Shown here one piece after another: positions 27,693 to 37,488 of a stretch of DNA of 64,000 bases (within the stretch, counting starts at the first letter, position 1; every line of letters begins with the position of its first letter). The notes beneath the pieces are model-generated. The model was not told the origin of the DNA. It was given only the letters and a program-made list of their open reading frames with translations, and ran no database searches. The position numbers and the translations under genes are program-made. This DNA is from Variovorax sp. (lineage in GTDB: Bacteria; Pseudomonadota; Gammaproteobacteria; Burkholderiales; Burkholderiaceae_C): the NCBI GenBank assembly GCA_017744935.1, contig JAGIAI010000026.1, positions 1 to 64,000 of the forward strand, written 5' to 3'.

Positions 27693-28751
27693 ATGACTTT
27701 GCACATCGGCAACATCGCGCTGGAAAACGGCCTGTTCGTCGCGCCCATGGCGGGTGTCACGGACCGGCCGTTTCGCATGTTGTGCCGCGAACTCGGTGCG
27801 GGTTATGCAGTGAGCGAGATGGTCACTTCGCGCAAGGAGCTCTGGAACAGCCTCAAGACATCCAGGCGCGCCAATCACGACGGCGAGCCCGGCCCCATTT
27901 CGGTGCAGATCGCCGGGACCGACGCCGACATGATGTCGGAGGCCGCGCAATACAACATCGATCGCGGTGCGCAGATCATCGACATCAACATGGGCTGCCC
28001 GGCCAAGAAGGTCTGCAACAAGTGGGCCGGCTCCGCATTGATGCGTGACGAACCGCTCGCGATCGAGATCGTGGAAGCGGTCGTCAAGTCCGCTGCACCG
28101 CACAACGTTCCGGTCACGCTCAAGATGCGCACCGGCTGGAGCGAAGACCATCGCAATGCCGTCACGCTGGCGCGGCGCTTCGAAGCGGCCGGCGTGCAGA
28201 TGCTCACCGTGCATGGACGCACGCGCGAGCAGGGCTACAAGGGTCATGCCGAATACGACACGATCGCGGCGGTCAAGGCCGCGGTCAGGATTCCGGTTGT
28301 CGCCAACGGCGACATCACATCACCAGAGAAAGCGCGCGACGTCCTGGCGCTCACCGGCGCGGACGCCATCATGGTCGGCCGTGCTGCGCAGGGCCGGCCA
28401 TGGATCTTCCGCGAGATCGCGCATTTCCTCGACACGGGTACGCATCTGGCCCCGCCGTTGGTGGCCGAAGCGCGTCGTCTCATGCTCGATCACCTGAAGG
28501 AGCACTACGCCCTCTACGGCGAATACAGCGGCGTGCGAACGGCGCGAAAGCACATCGGTTGGTATGTGCGCGCGCTTCCCGGTGGCGAGGCGTTCCGCTC
28601 GGCGATGAACGCGATCGAGGATTGCGATGCGCAATGGCGTGCGGTCGCGGCGTTCTTCGACCAGCTTGCCGGACAGATGGACCGCATTCCTGCCGCAGCC
28701 GAGGGCTCACCCGATCCGGTGGACGAACAACAAGCCGATGCACTGGCGTAA
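27693..28751 (+). CDS. dusB: tRNA-dihydrouridine synthase B
   Basis: A 352-residue flavoenzyme that reduces uridines in the tRNA D-loop. The TIM barrel starts IGNIALENGLFVAPMAGVTD, holds the catalytic cysteine in NMGCPAKKVCNKWAGSA (about 103-119) and has the phosphate-binding IMVGRAAQGRPWIF. The ATG at 27693 is chosen because upstream in-frame codons do not fit the family. It is followed by fis, the conserved dusB-fis operon. Confidence 0.95.
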   Translation: MTLHIGNIALENGLFVAPMAGVTDRPFRMLCRELGAGYAVSEMVTSRKELWNSLKTSRRANHDGEPGPISVQIAGTDADMMSEAAQYNIDRGAQIIDINMGCPAKKVCNKWAGSALMRDEPLAIEIVEAVVKSAAPHNVPVTLKMRTGWSEDHRNAVTLARRFEAAGVQMLTVHGRTREQGYKGHAEYDTIAAVKAAVRIPVVANGDITSPEKARDVLALTGADAIMVGRAAQGRPWIFREIAHFLDTGTHLAPPLVAEARRLMLDHLKEHYALYGEYSGVRTARKHIGWYVRALPGGEAFRSAMNAIEDCDAQWRAVAAFFDQLAGQMDRIPAAAEGSPDPVDEQQADALA

Positions 28752-28783
28752 GAAGAGCAGAACGAGGAGAAGAAGAGAAAGCC

Positions 28784-29020
28784 ATGAGCAAGAAACACAT
28801 CGAAGACTGCGTACGCAGCAGCCTGGATAGCTATTTCCGTGATTTGAGAGGGACTGAACCGGACGGCATGTACGACATGCTCGTCCGCGTCGTCGAAAAG
28901 CCGTTGCTCGATGTCGTGATGACACGCGCCGAAGGCAACCAATCCAAGGCCGCGCAATGGCTCGGCCTCAACCGCAACACGCTGCGCAAGAAGCTGGTCG
29001 AACACAAACTGCTGAAGTAA
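28784..29020 (+). CDS. fis: DNA-binding protein Fis
   Basis: A 78-residue nucleoid-associated factor. The C-terminal helix-turn-helix is clear (GNQSKAAQWLGLNRNTLRKK) and the N-terminal activation/dimer region is short, as in betaproteobacteria. A purine-rich stretch with AGGAG lies upstream of the ATG. It follows dusB by 32 bases and precedes purH by six bases, so the three genes probably share a transcript. Confidence 0.95.
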   Translation: MSKKHIEDCVRSSLDSYFRDLRGTEPDGMYDMLVRVVEKPLLDVVMTRAEGNQSKAAQWLGLNRNTLRKKLVEHKLLK

Positions 29021-29026
29021 CTCCTG

Positions 29027-30598
29027 ATGAACGCACTGATTTCCGTCTCCGACAAGACCGGCATCCTCGAATTTGCCCAGGCGCTGCACGCGCTGGGCAT
29101 CAAGCTCCTCTCCACCGGCGGCACTGCCAAGCTGCTCGCCGATGCCGGTTTGCCGGTGACCGAAGTGGCCGAAGTCACGGGTTTTCCCGAGATGCTCGAC
29201 GGCCGCGTGAAGACACTGCACCCCAAGGTGCACGGTGGCCTGCTGGCCCGCCGCGATGTTCCCGCGCACATGGCGGCGCTGAAGGACCACGGCATCGACA
29301 CCATCGACCTGCTGGTGGTCAATCTCTATCCGTTCGAAGCCACGGTGGCCAAACCGGGCTGCACGCTGGAGGACGCCATCGAGAACATCGACATCGGCGG
29401 ACCTGCGATGGTGCGCAGCGCGGCCAAGAACTGGAAGGATGTCGGCGTTCTCACCGATGCTTCCCAATATCCGGTGGCGCTGGCTGAACTGAAGGCGAGC
29501 GGCAGGCTCAGCGACAAGACGAAGTTTGCCTTCTCGGTCGCAGCGTTCAACCGCATCAGCCAGTACGACGGCGCGATCAGCGACTACCTCTCGCGCATCC
29601 AGGAAGACGGTTCGCACACGCTGTTCCCGGACCAGAGCAACGGCCGCTTCGTGAAGCTGCAAGACCTGCGCTACGGCGAGAACCCGCACCAGCAGGCGGC
29701 GTTCTACCGCGACCTGTATCCGGCGCCGGGTTCGCTGGTGACGGCGAAGCAGCTCCAGGGCAAGGAGCTCAGCTACAACAACATCGCCGATGCCGATGCG
29801 GCATGGGAATGCGTGAAGAGCTTCGACGCGCCGGCCTGCGTGATCGTGAAGCACGCCAACCCGTGCGGCGTGGCGGTGGGCAAGGATCCGCTGGAAGCCT
29901 ATTCCAAGGCTTTCCAGACCGACCCGACCTCCGCCTTCGGCGGCATCATCGCCTTCAACCGGCCGCTCGATGGCGCCGCGGCGAAGGCGGTGCGCGGCCA
30001 GTTCGTCGAGGTGGTGATGGCGCCCGACTACGCGCCGGAAGCACTGGCCGTGTTCCAGGACCGCCCGAACGTGCGCCTGCTGAAGATCGCGCTGCCGCCG
30101 GGCGGCGCCACGGCATGGGACCAGGGCCGCAACCTGATGGACGTCAAGCGCGTGGGGTCGGGCCTGCTGATGCAGACGGCCGACAACCGCGAGCTGTCGG
30201 TTGACGAACTCAAGGTCGTGAGCAAGAAGCAGCCGACGCCGCAGCAGCTTCAGGACCTGCTCTTCGCGTGGAAGGTTGCGAAGTACGTCAAGAGCAACGC
30301 GATCGTGTTCTGCGCCGACGGCATGACGATGGGCGTCGGCGCGGGCCAGATGAGCCGCCTCGATTCCGCGCGCATCGCCAGCATCAAGGCGCAGCACGCG
30401 GGGCTCACGTTGTCAGGCACGGCAGTCGCGAGCGACGCGTTCTTCCCGTTCCGCGATGGTCTGGATGTGGTCGTCGATGCGGGCGCCACTTCGGTGATCC
30501 AGCCAGGTGGCTCGATGCGCGACCAGGAAGTCATCGACGCTGCGGACGAACGCGGCGTGGTGATGGTGCTCTCCGGCGTCCGCCATTTCCGCCACTGA
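29027..30598 (+). CDS. purH: Bifunctional AICAR transformylase/IMP cyclohydrolase
   Basis: A 523-residue enzyme that carries out the last two steps of IMP synthesis. The N-terminal MGS-like cyclohydrolase ([25 protein letters not shown]) is followed by the AICAR transformylase part, with the Lys-His pair in [12 protein letters not shown] and a C-terminal segment [12 protein letters not shown]. Full length. It lies six bases after fis. Confidence 0.97.
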   Translation: MNALISVSDKTGILEFAQALHALGIKLLSTGGTAKLLADAGLPVTEVAEVTGFPEMLDGRVKTLHPKVHGGLLARRDVPAHMAALKDHGIDTIDLLVVNLYPFEATVAKPGCTLEDAIENIDIGGPAMVRSAAKNWKDVGVLTDASQYPVALAELKASGRLSDKTKFAFSVAAFNRISQYDGAISDYLSRIQEDGSHTLFPDQSNGRFVKLQDLRYGENPHQQAAFYRDLYPAPGSLVTAKQLQGKELSYNNIADADAAWECVKSFDAPACVIVKHANPCGVAVGKDPLEAYSKAFQTDPTSAFGGIIAFNRPLDGAAAKAVRGQFVEVVMAPDYAPEALAVFQDRPNVRLLKIALPPGGATAWDQGRNLMDVKRVGSGLLMQTADNRELSVDELKVVSKKQPTPQQLQDLLFAWKVAKYVKSNAIVFCADGMTMGVGAGQMSRLDSARIASIKAQHAGLTLSGTAVASDAFFPFRDGLDVVVDAGATSVIQPGGSMRDQEVIDAADERGVVMVLSGVRHFRH

Positions 30599-30624
30599 TC
30601 CGTGGCGGCAGCCGGCCGTACAGG

Positions 30625-31104
30625 CTAGTTGCCTCTGCCGTCGGAAAAGCGGTACTTGAGCTGGAAGCTGATCGCCCCGTACAGGCGATCCTTGTAACTG
30701 GGGATGATCGCAACGTTCAGGCCCCAGTGCGTGCCCTCGAGTGCGGCGACCGGAATCAGCGCCGGGAACCAGCCGCCATCCTTGTAGTTCGGATAGCCGT
30801 TGAAACCACCCACCACGGCGCCGAGCTTCACGCCGTGGAACTCGAAGGGCATCACGTAGACGCCGATGTAGTTCGAGTACTCGCGGTCGCTGTTGCGAAA
30901 CCTGCCGGCGGTGGCTGAAAACGTCTTGTCGATCGGCCATTCGATGCCGATGCCGGGATTCGCATCCTCCAGACCCTTGTTGCGATCGAAGTGCAGCGAA
31001 TAGAAGCCCGGGTTGATCCAGACCTGGCTGATATCTGCGACCTGTGCGAAGGCAACGCCAGGCAGGAGCAGGCTGGCGCCTGCCAGCATCGGCAACATCT
31101 TCAT
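30625..31104 (-). CDS. Predicted outer-membrane beta-barrel-like protein
   Basis: A 159-residue protein with a cleavable signal peptide (MKMLPMLAGASLLLPGVAFA). The mature part is rich in aromatic residues alternating with polar ones (INPGFYSLHFDRNK; YSNYIGVYVMPFEF; AISFQLKYRF), ending in RFSDGRGN. This pattern suggests a small outer-membrane barrel, but I do not recognise the family. It lies eight bases downstream of hemL on the same strand and is probably co-transcribed. Confidence 0.7.
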   Translation of the reverse strand: MKMLPMLAGASLLLPGVAFAQVADISQVWINPGFYSLHFDRNKGLEDANPGIGIEWPIDKTFSATAGRFRNSDREYSNYIGVYVMPFEFHGVKLGAVVGGFNGYPNYKDGGWFPALIPVAALEGTHWGLNVAIIPSYKDRLYGAISFQLKYRFSDGRGN

Positions 31105-31112
31105 GGTGATGT

Positions 31113-32417
31113 TCAGAGGGTTGCGAAGATCTGGCGCGCTGCGTCGATCGTGGCGGCGATGTCATCGTCGCTGTGCGCCGCGCTGACGAAGCCGGCCTCG
31201 TACAGCGCGGGCGCGATGTAGACGCCGCGGTCCAGCAGGCCGTGGAAGAGGGTGTTGAATTTCGTGCCGTCGCTCTTCATGACCGCCGTGTAGTTCTGCG
31301 GCAGTGCATCAAGCAGGAAGAAACCGAACATGCCGCCTTCGCTGTCTGCGCTGAAGGGCACGCCTTCGGCGGCTGCCGCTGCCTTGAGGCCATCGACGAG
31401 CGTGCGCGTCTTTTTCGAAAGCGCGTCGTAGAAGCCGGGCTTGGACACTTCCTTGAGCGTGGCGAGTCCGCACGCGGTCGCCACCGGGTTGCCCGACAAC
31501 GTGCCGGCCTGGTAGACCGGGCCGAGGGGCGCGAGCTGCTCCATGATCGCGCGGGGCCCACCGAATGCAGCCAGCGGCATGCCGCCGCCGATCACCTTGC
31601 CCAGCACCGTCAGATCGGGCGTGATGCCCAGAACTCCTTGCGCGCCCCGTGCGCCGACGCGAAAGCCGGTCATGACCTCGTCGAACACGAGCAATGCGCC
31701 GTTTTGGGTGCAGAGCTCGCGGCATCGCCCGGCGAATTCCGCACTGGCGCGCACGAAATTCATGTTGCCGGCGATGGCCTCGATCACCAGGCAGGCGATC
31801 TCGTGGCCGTGCAGCGCGAAAGCTTCTTCGAGCTGCGCGATGTTGTTGTATTCGAGCACCAGGGTGTGCTGCACCACCTCGGGCGGCACACCGGCAGAGG
31901 TCGGGTTGCCGAAGGTCGCGAGGCCGGAGCCTGCCTTGACCAGCAGCGCATCGGCGTGGCCGTGATAGCAGCCTTCGAACTTGATGATGTACTTGCGGCC
32001 GGTCGCGCCCCGCGCGAGGCGCAGTGCGCTCATCGCGGCCTCGGTACCTGAGCTGACGAGTCGCACCATTTCCATCGAAGACACGAGCGCGAGGATCGCT
32101 TCAGCGAGTTCGATCTCGCGCTCGGTCGGCGCGCCGAACGAAAAGCCATCGACGACGGCACGCTGCACCGCCTCGACCACCGCGGGATGTCCGTGGCCCA
32201 GGATCATCGGACCCCACGAGCCGATGTAGTCGATGTAGCGCTTGTCTGCCGCGTCCCAGAAGTACGCGCCCTGCGCGCGCTTGACGAATCGCGGCGTGCC
32301 GCCGACGGCCCGGAAGGCGCGCACCGGCGAATTGACACCGCCGGGAATGACAGCGCGTGCGCGCTCGAAAAGGACTTCGTTCTGATCAGTGTGTGGCATC
32401 GGCCGAGTATCTGTCAT
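31113..32417 (-). CDS. hemL: Glutamate-1-semialdehyde 2,1-aminomutase
   Basis: A 434-residue PLP enzyme that makes 5-aminolevulinate, the haem precursor, from glutamate-1-semialdehyde. It begins with [19 protein letters not shown], and the PLP lysine is in [17 protein letters not shown] (about 270). [11 protein letters not shown] contains the cofactor-binding aspartate. Starts at ATG 32417 or 32399 are both possible, with no clear ribosome binding site for either. It follows thiD. Confidence 0.95.
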   Translation of the reverse strand: MTDTRPMPHTDQNEVLFERARAVIPGGVNSPVRAFRAVGGTPRFVKRAQGAYFWDAADKRYIDYIGSWGPMILGHGHPAVVEAVQRAVVDGFSFGAPTEREIELAEAILALVSSMEMVRLVSSGTEAAMSALRLARGATGRKYIIKFEGCYHGHADALLVKAGSGLATFGNPTSAGVPPEVVQHTLVLEYNNIAQLEEAFALHGHEIACLVIEAIAGNMNFVRASAEFAGRCRELCTQNGALLVFDEVMTGFRVGARGAQGVLGITPDLTVLGKVIGGGMPLAAFGGPRAIMEQLAPLGPVYQAGTLSGNPVATACGLATLKEVSKPGFYDALSKKTRTLVDGLKAAAAAEGVPFSADSEGGMFGFFLLDALPQNYTAVMKSDGTKFNTLFHGLLDRGVYIAPALYEAGFVSAAHSDDDIAATIDAARQIFATL

Positions 32418-32454
32418 GAACAGTGAAGGACATGCGACTCGGGCGCACGACTGA

Positions 32455-33411
32455 TCAATGCCGGGTGTCGTGCGGCGGGAGGGCGAAATCCGGCGGCGAA
32501 CCTGCATCGCCGTTGTCTTCGTCCTCGGGTTGCGCCCAGAAGAGTCGGTCGGGCAGCACGTGGCCCATGCCCGGACGGAAGCCGGCGTCCAGGCAGCGGT
32601 CCATGTAGCTCAAGGCCTCGGTCGCGGCGGCCGCGAGATCGGTACCGCTCGCGAGCAGCGCGGCCAGTGCGGCCGAGAGGGTGTCGCCTGCGCCCGCGAA
32701 GACGGCATCGAGGCGCTCGTATTTTTCGCTGGCCAGCACCGATTGGGGGGACGCCAGCACGTTGTCGATGAATTGCTCCGGCAGCACGATCCCGGAGACC
32801 AGCGTGTAAGGAACGCCGAATTCGCCGGCCGCCTTGGCAATGTCGCGCGCGGTCGGCGGGCGCTCGCCGCTCCAGTCGGGCAGAAGCCAGCGCCACAGCG
32901 TGCTGTGGTTTCCGACTAGCACGGTGGTCTGCGGCAGCACGAGGTCTCGAAATGCGTCGAGGTAGGCATCGATCTGGGTCTCGTCCCACCAAGAGAGATT
33001 GGGCATGTAGGCCACGACCGGGACCTCGGGATAGTCGGTCGCGGTCTCGGCAACGTTGCTCAGGTTCTCGGGCGAGCCGACGAAACCGACCTTGATGAGC
33101 TGGACTTCCACGTCTTCGAGGATCGATCGCGCCTGCTCCGACACCGCTTCTTCATCAAACGCAAAGAAGTCGAAGATTTCGGCTGTATCACGTGCGTAGG
33201 CACCCGTGACGACGGGTAGCATGTGGGCCCCCACGGAGGCCATTGCCACCGCGTCCGCGGCCAAGCCGCCCGCGCCGCTCGGATCGTTCGCATTGAAGAC
33301 GAGCACGCAGGGTGGATTTGCGTCGCTTTCCGCTGTGTCTTCGTCGTTCTGGGGGTCGGTAAGATCGCTCACTTTGGGGTCGTGCTCTGCTGGTAGTAGG
33401 GAAGTTTTCAT
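32455..33411 (-). CDS. thiD: Hydroxymethylpyrimidine/phosphomethylpyrimidine kinase
   Basis: A 318-residue ribokinase-fold enzyme of thiamine synthesis. It shows the substrate-side motif [18 protein letters not shown] (about 42-59) and the C-terminal [19 protein letters not shown] with the catalytic aspartate in GAGDT. An acidic N-terminal extension (about 10-32) and C-terminal tail make it longer than E. coli ThiD. Start at ATG 33411. It lies upstream of hemL and divergent from rubredoxin, a conserved Burkholderiales arrangement. Confidence 0.88.
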   Translation of the reverse strand: MKTSLLPAEHDPKVSDLTDPQNDEDTAESDANPPCVLVFNANDPSGAGGLAADAVAMASVGAHMLPVVTGAYARDTAEIFDFFAFDEEAVSEQARSILEDVEVQLIKVGFVGSPENLSNVAETATDYPEVPVVAYMPNLSWWDETQIDAYLDAFRDLVLPQTTVLVGNHSTLWRWLLPDWSGERPPTARDIAKAAGEFGVPYTLVSGIVLPEQFIDNVLASPQSVLASEKYERLDAVFAGAGDTLSAALAALLASGTDLAAAATEALSYMDRCLDAGFRPGMGHVLPDRLFWAQPEDEDNGDAGSPPDFALPPHDTRH

Positions 33412-33522
33412 AACCAAACAAAACTCACCGGCATGGTGGCATATCTGAGACGCTTATCACGAGATTTATTGATACGTTTGGATACGATCGTTGCATTTGA
33501 TGAACAGGGACTTTAAGCTGCG

Positions 33523-33693
33523 ATGAATACGAAAACCTGGATGTGCCTGATTTGCGGGTGGATCTACGACGAGTCGGTCGGAGTACCAGAAGATGGTATT
33601 GCGCCCGGTACGGCGTGGGCAGATGTTCCGATGAACTGGACCTGCCCGGAATGTGGGGCACGCAAGGAAGATTTCGAGATGGTTGAGATCTGA
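33523..33693 (+). CDS. Rubredoxin
   Basis: A 56-residue electron carrier. The single iron is held by four cysteines in [12 protein letters not shown] and [13 protein letters not shown], the rubredoxin CxxCG...CPxCG pattern. Length and spacing are canonical. It is divergent from thiD and precedes pilG by 81 bases. In Pseudomonas, rubredoxin serves alkane hydroxylase and a reductase, but no such genes are here. Confidence 0.96.
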   Translation: MNTKTWMCLICGWIYDESVGVPEDGIAPGTAWADVPMNWTCPECGARKEDFEMVEI

Positions 33694-33774
33694 AGCATGG
33701 CATAGGGCCGCGCTTCCTGTGTTCCTGATCGAGCACAGCGGTCCATCCAAGAAGCGTCACAAGGAGCTGTGCAA

Positions 33775-34167
33775 ATGAGCGCGAATGGATCCGGCTACAA
33801 GGTGCTTGTCATCGACGACAGCAACACCATTCGGCGCAGCGCCGAGATCTTCCTCAAGCAGGGTGGTCACGAGGTTCTCCTCGCGGAAGACGGCTTCGAT
33901 GCCCTCTCCAAGGTCAACGACCACAGGCCCCATCTGATTTTTTGCGACATCCTGATGCCGCGCCTGGACGGTTATCAGACTTGCGCCATCATCAAGCGCA
34001 ATTCGCACTTCTCCAATGTCCCCGTTGTCATGCTCTCGTCCAAGGACGGGGTCTTCGACAAGGCACGCGGCCGCATGGTCGGTTCGCAGGACTACCTCAC
34101 CAAACCCTTCACCAAAGACCAGTTGCTCAACGCTGTGCAGCAATTCGGCACCCTTCAGGAAGCGTAG
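33775..34167 (+). CDS. pilG: Type IV pilus response regulator PilG
   Basis: A 130-residue single-domain receiver. The phosphoacceptor Asp is in IFCDILMPRLDGYQT (about residue 60), with the acidic pair in LVIDDSNTIRR and Lys in YLTKPFTKDQ. GGAG upstream supports ATG 33775 over a GTG two codons earlier. It is the first of pilG-pilH-pilI-pilJ-chpA, the chemosensory system that controls twitching and pilus extension. Confidence 0.93.
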   Translation: MSANGSGYKVLVIDDSNTIRRSAEIFLKQGGHEVLLAEDGFDALSKVNDHRPHLIFCDILMPRLDGYQTCAIIKRNSHFSNVPVVMLSSKDGVFDKARGRMVGSQDYLTKPFTKDQLLNAVQQFGTLQEA

Positions 34168-34170
34168 TAA

Positions 34171-34536
34171 ATGCCCATTCGCAAAGTGCTCGTGGTCGAC
34201 GACTCGAAGACCGAGCTGGTTTTTCTCTCCGACCTCCTCCAGAAAAATGGCTTCTCGGTAAAGACCGCGGAGAACGCGGACGATGCCATGCGCCGCCTCG
34301 AGGAAGAGCAGCCGGACCTGATCCTGATGGATGTCGTAATGCCCGGCCAGAACGGCTTTCAGCTCACGCGTGCGATTGCCCGTCACCCCCAGTACGCGAC
34401 CGTGCCGATCATTTTGTGCACCAGCAAGAACCAGGAAACTGATCGGGTCTGGGGCATGCGTCAAGGCGCGAAGGACTACATCGTGAAACCGGTCAATCCG
34501 GCAGAGTTGATGGCCAAGATCAGCGCGCTGGTCTGA
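34171..34536 (+). CDS. pilH: Type IV pilus response regulator PilH
   Basis: A 121-residue CheY-like receiver with LVVDDSKTELVFL, phosphoacceptor LILMDVVMPGQNGFQ (Asp about 52) and YIVKPVNPAELM. It starts three bases after the pilG stop. In Pseudomonas, PilH tunes the output of the Chp kinase opposite to PilG. The same order and lengths are kept here. Confidence 0.93.
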   Translation: MPIRKVLVVDDSKTELVFLSDLLQKNGFSVKTAENADDAMRRLEEEQPDLILMDVVMPGQNGFQLTRAIARHPQYATVPIILCTSKNQETDRVWGMRQGAKDYIVKPVNPAELMAKISALV

Positions 34537-34558
34537 TTCCCGCTGGTTTTCGATTCCC

Positions 34559-35092
34559 ATGGCCAATCGAGACGCTCTCCGCGCATTCCAGTCCCGGCTT
34601 GCCGGCCGCCTGCAGGCTGCGCGTACGTCGGGTGTTTCCGCGTCGTGGCTCGCGGTCGAGGCCGGCGATGCCAACTACTTGTTCCCGCTCGGGCACGCCG
34701 GCGAAATCTTTCCCTGGGTGTCGCCGCAACAGGTGCCCTACACCGAGCCGTGGTTCCTCGGCGTCGCCAACCTTCGCGGTGGCCTGTACGGCGTCGTGCA
34801 ACTCGCGGGCTTCGTGACCGGCGCGCAAGTTGCGCCCGCGACCAGCGAGGCGGCGCATGCGCAGTCCCGGCTCGTTGCGCTCAACGAGATGCTCGAAACC
34901 AACTGCGCTCTCCTGATCGACCGATTGGTCGGATTGCGCGGTGTGGACGCTTTCGTGGCTTCTGAGGCGCCAGACGCCGATGCGCCCGCATGGCTCGGCC
35001 ATTCATACACCGATTCCACGGGAGCGCGCTGGCAGGAGATCAATCTCCAGGCGCTCTCCCAGCAACCCCGTTTTCTGAGCATCGGCGCCTGA
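34559..35092 (+). CDS. pilI: CheW-like adaptor PilI
   Basis: A 177-residue CheW-domain protein that should couple receptor PilJ to kinase ChpA. The CheW fold is seen in [20 protein letters not shown] and [20 protein letters not shown] (about 30-85). It is 22 bases after pilH and 40 bases before pilJ in the same operon. Confidence 0.9.
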   Translation: MANRDALRAFQSRLAGRLQAARTSGVSASWLAVEAGDANYLFPLGHAGEIFPWVSPQQVPYTEPWFLGVANLRGGLYGVVQLAGFVTGAQVAPATSEAAHAQSRLVALNEMLETNCALLIDRLVGLRGVDAFVASEAPDADAPAWLGHSYTDSTGARWQEINLQALSQQPRFLSIGA

Positions 35093-35132
35093 GCGCTGGA
35101 CCCTGCACCGACTACAACCTGAAGGACCGACC

Positions 35133-37472
35133 GTGAGCTCGATCGCTGACAAGTTCAAGAAGTTCATGCCCGTGAGCGGCGGCAACGTCAGCGTGGGCGC
35201 CGACAGCGCAGCCACACTGTCGATGGATAACATCGAAACCGTGCAGACACCGGACGAATCGACAGTGGCGATTCCGCGCGATGCCGCGAAGTCATCTGCC
35301 ACGCTTGCGGCGGACGCGAGTCCGGATGGCGACGTGGGCGCTGCGTCGAAGGATCCGGGTCCCCAGATCGAAGACGCGGTCCCTGCCGCATCGGCAAGCA
35401 GCGCCTCGAAGTCTCGTTCCAGGCGCTCGCAGCGTTCCAGCCCGGCTCGGCAGCAGCGGATTCTTGCGCTGGCGTTGGCGGGCGTGGTGCTGTTGCTGAT
35501 GTTGGTCGCCGGCTCTGCCATCCTGCGTGCCGAACGTCTCGCCCAGCAGGTGGCCGCCACCGGTCAGTCGCTGATGCAGTCGCAGCGTCTCGCCAAATCG
35601 GTCTCGCAAGCGCTGGTCGGCAATGTGGGTGCCTTCACGGAAGTCAAGGAAAGTTCTGAAGACCTGAGCCGCCGCGTGCAGGGTCTGGCGAGCGGTGACG
35701 ATTCGCTCAAGCTGGAGCGCGTCGGCAGCCAGTACGACATCGAACTCGGCAAGATCACGCCGCTGGTCGAGCGTGCAGACAAGAGCGCCAAGGCGGTCAT
35801 GGCTCAGCAGAAGATCCTCACGCAGGTGGGTAACGCGCTTCGCGACATCAACCGCCAGTCCTCCGATCTGCTCGAAATGACCGAGACGGTCGCCTCACTG
35901 AAGATGCAGCAGAACGCGACGCTGCCGGAAATCTCCGCAGCCGGCCAGTTGGTCATGCTGACCCAGCGCATCGGCAAATCCGCCAACGAATTCCTGACTG
36001 TCGAAGGCGTGAGCCCCGACGCGGTGTTCCTGCTCGGCAAGGACCTGAACTCGTTCCAGGAAATCACGCGCGGCTTGCTCGACGGCAGCTCGCAACAGCG
36101 CCTGCCCGGCACCCGCGACGCGCAGACGCGCCAGCAGCTCGAAGCCATCCTGAAGACATACGAACAGACCCGCACGCAGGCCAGCGCCATTCTGGGCAAC
36201 CTGCAGGGTCTGGTTGCCGCGCGTGAAGCGCAAGCCGCGATCCTGGCCGACAGCGAACCCCTGCGGAACGCGTTGGGCGACCTGCAGGAGAAACTCTCGG
36301 CACGCACCGGTCTGGGCGCCGGCACTGTCGTCATGCTGTTCGTGCTGTCGCTGGCCGCACTGGCGCTCGCCGGCGCGATCGGTTTCGTGCAAGTCCGCGA
36401 AGGCCGCGAGCGCGCTGCATCCGCCGAACGCGAGCGTGTCGAAGCCGAGCGCGCCAGTGAAGACGCCGCCCGCGTCAATGCCGCCAACCAGGCCGCGATC
36501 TTGCGCCTGATGAACGAACTGCAGACCGTCGCCGAAGGCGATCTGACGCAGGAAGCCACCGTGACTGAGGACATCACCGGCGCCATTGCCGACTCGGTGA
36601 ACTACACGGTGGAAGAACTGCGTCTGCTGGTGGGCAACGTGCAGAACACGGCGACCCGCGTGGCGCACACCACGTCGCAGGTGGAAAGCACTTCGACCGA
36701 GCTGCTCGCCGCATCGACGGAACAGCTTCGCGAGATCCGCGAAACCGGCCAGTCGGTGCTCACGATGGCCGAGCGAATCAACGGTGTGTCCTCGCAAGCG
36801 CAAGAGTCGGCGACTGTGGCGCGCCAGTCTCTGCAAGCAGCTTCTTCGGGCCTTCAGGCAGTGCAGAACGCCATCGGCGGTATGAACGCCATCCGCGACC
36901 AGATCCAGGAAACTTCCAAACGGATCAAGCGCCTCGGCGAGTCGTCGCAGGAGATCGGTGAAATCACGGAGCTGATCTCGGACATTACCGAACAGACGAA
37001 CGTGCTGGCGCTCAACGCCGCCATCCAGGCTGCATCTGCTGGTGAAGCCGGCCGAGGCTTCTCGGTGGTGGCGGAAGAAGTGCAGCGGCTGGCGGAGCGC
37101 TCCGCGGACGCGACGCGCCAGATTTCTGCACTCGTGAAGGCGATTCAGACCGACACGCAGGATGCGGTGGGCGCCATGGAGCGTTCGACGCAGGGTGTGG
37201 TGCAGGGCGCGATGCTGTCCGACAACGCCGGTACGGCGCTGTCCGAGATCGACCGCGTGTCGCGGCGCCTCGCGGACCTCATCGAGCAGATCTCGATGTC
37301 GGCTTCCCGCGAAGCCGATTCCGCCAACGTGGTGGCGGCCAACATCCAGCACATCTTCGCCGTGACCGAACAGACCGGCGAAGGCACGCGCACCACGGCG
37401 CAGCAGGTCCGCGAGCTCTCGCACATGGCCGAGGAGCTGCGTCAGTCGGTGGCTCGTTTCAAGATTTCCTGA
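35133..37472 (+). CDS. pilJ: Methyl-accepting chemotaxis receptor PilJ
   Basis: A 779-residue receptor. A long Ser/Ala-rich N-terminal cytoplasmic tail (about 1-105) precedes the first membrane segment ([21 protein letters not shown], about 110-130). A periplasmic sensor region follows, then a second segment ([22 protein letters not shown], about 397-418). A HAMP-like part and a signalling domain with the hairpin tip [22 protein letters not shown] sequence (about 615-635) complete it. No PilK methyltransferase gene follows, unlike in Pseudomonas. Confidence 0.93.
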   Translation: MSSIADKFKKFMPVSGGNVSVGADSAATLSMDNIETVQTPDESTVAIPRDAAKSSATLAADASPDGDVGAASKDPGPQIEDAVPAASASSASKSRSRRSQRSSPARQQRILALALAGVVLLLMLVAGSAILRAERLAQQVAATGQSLMQSQRLAKSVSQALVGNVGAFTEVKESSEDLSRRVQGLASGDDSLKLERVGSQYDIELGKITPLVERADKSAKAVMAQQKILTQVGNALRDINRQSSDLLEMTETVASLKMQQNATLPEISAAGQLVMLTQRIGKSANEFLTVEGVSPDAVFLLGKDLNSFQEITRGLLDGSSQQRLPGTRDAQTRQQLEAILKTYEQTRTQASAILGNLQGLVAAREAQAAILADSEPLRNALGDLQEKLSARTGLGAGTVVMLFVLSLAALALAGAIGFVQVREGRERAASAERERVEAERASEDAARVNAANQAAILRLMNELQTVAEGDLTQEATVTEDITGAIADSVNYTVEELRLLVGNVQNTATRVAHTTSQVESTSTELLAASTEQLREIRETGQSVLTMAERINGVSSQAQESATVARQSLQAASSGLQAVQNAIGGMNAIRDQIQETSKRIKRLGESSQEIGEITELISDITEQTNVLALNAAIQAASAGEAGRGFSVVAEEVQRLAERSADATRQISALVKAIQTDTQDAVGAMERSTQGVVQGAMLSDNAGTALSEIDRVSRRLADLIEQISMSASREADSANVVAANIQHIFAVTEQTGEGTRTTAQQVRELSHMAEELRQSVARFKIS

Positions 37473-37488
37473 ACGCCGAGCGCCTAAC

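Noticed and set aside
28514..30397. Open frame of 627 codons antisense to dusB-fis-purH
   Set aside because: It runs across three well-supported genes; a GC-bias artefact.
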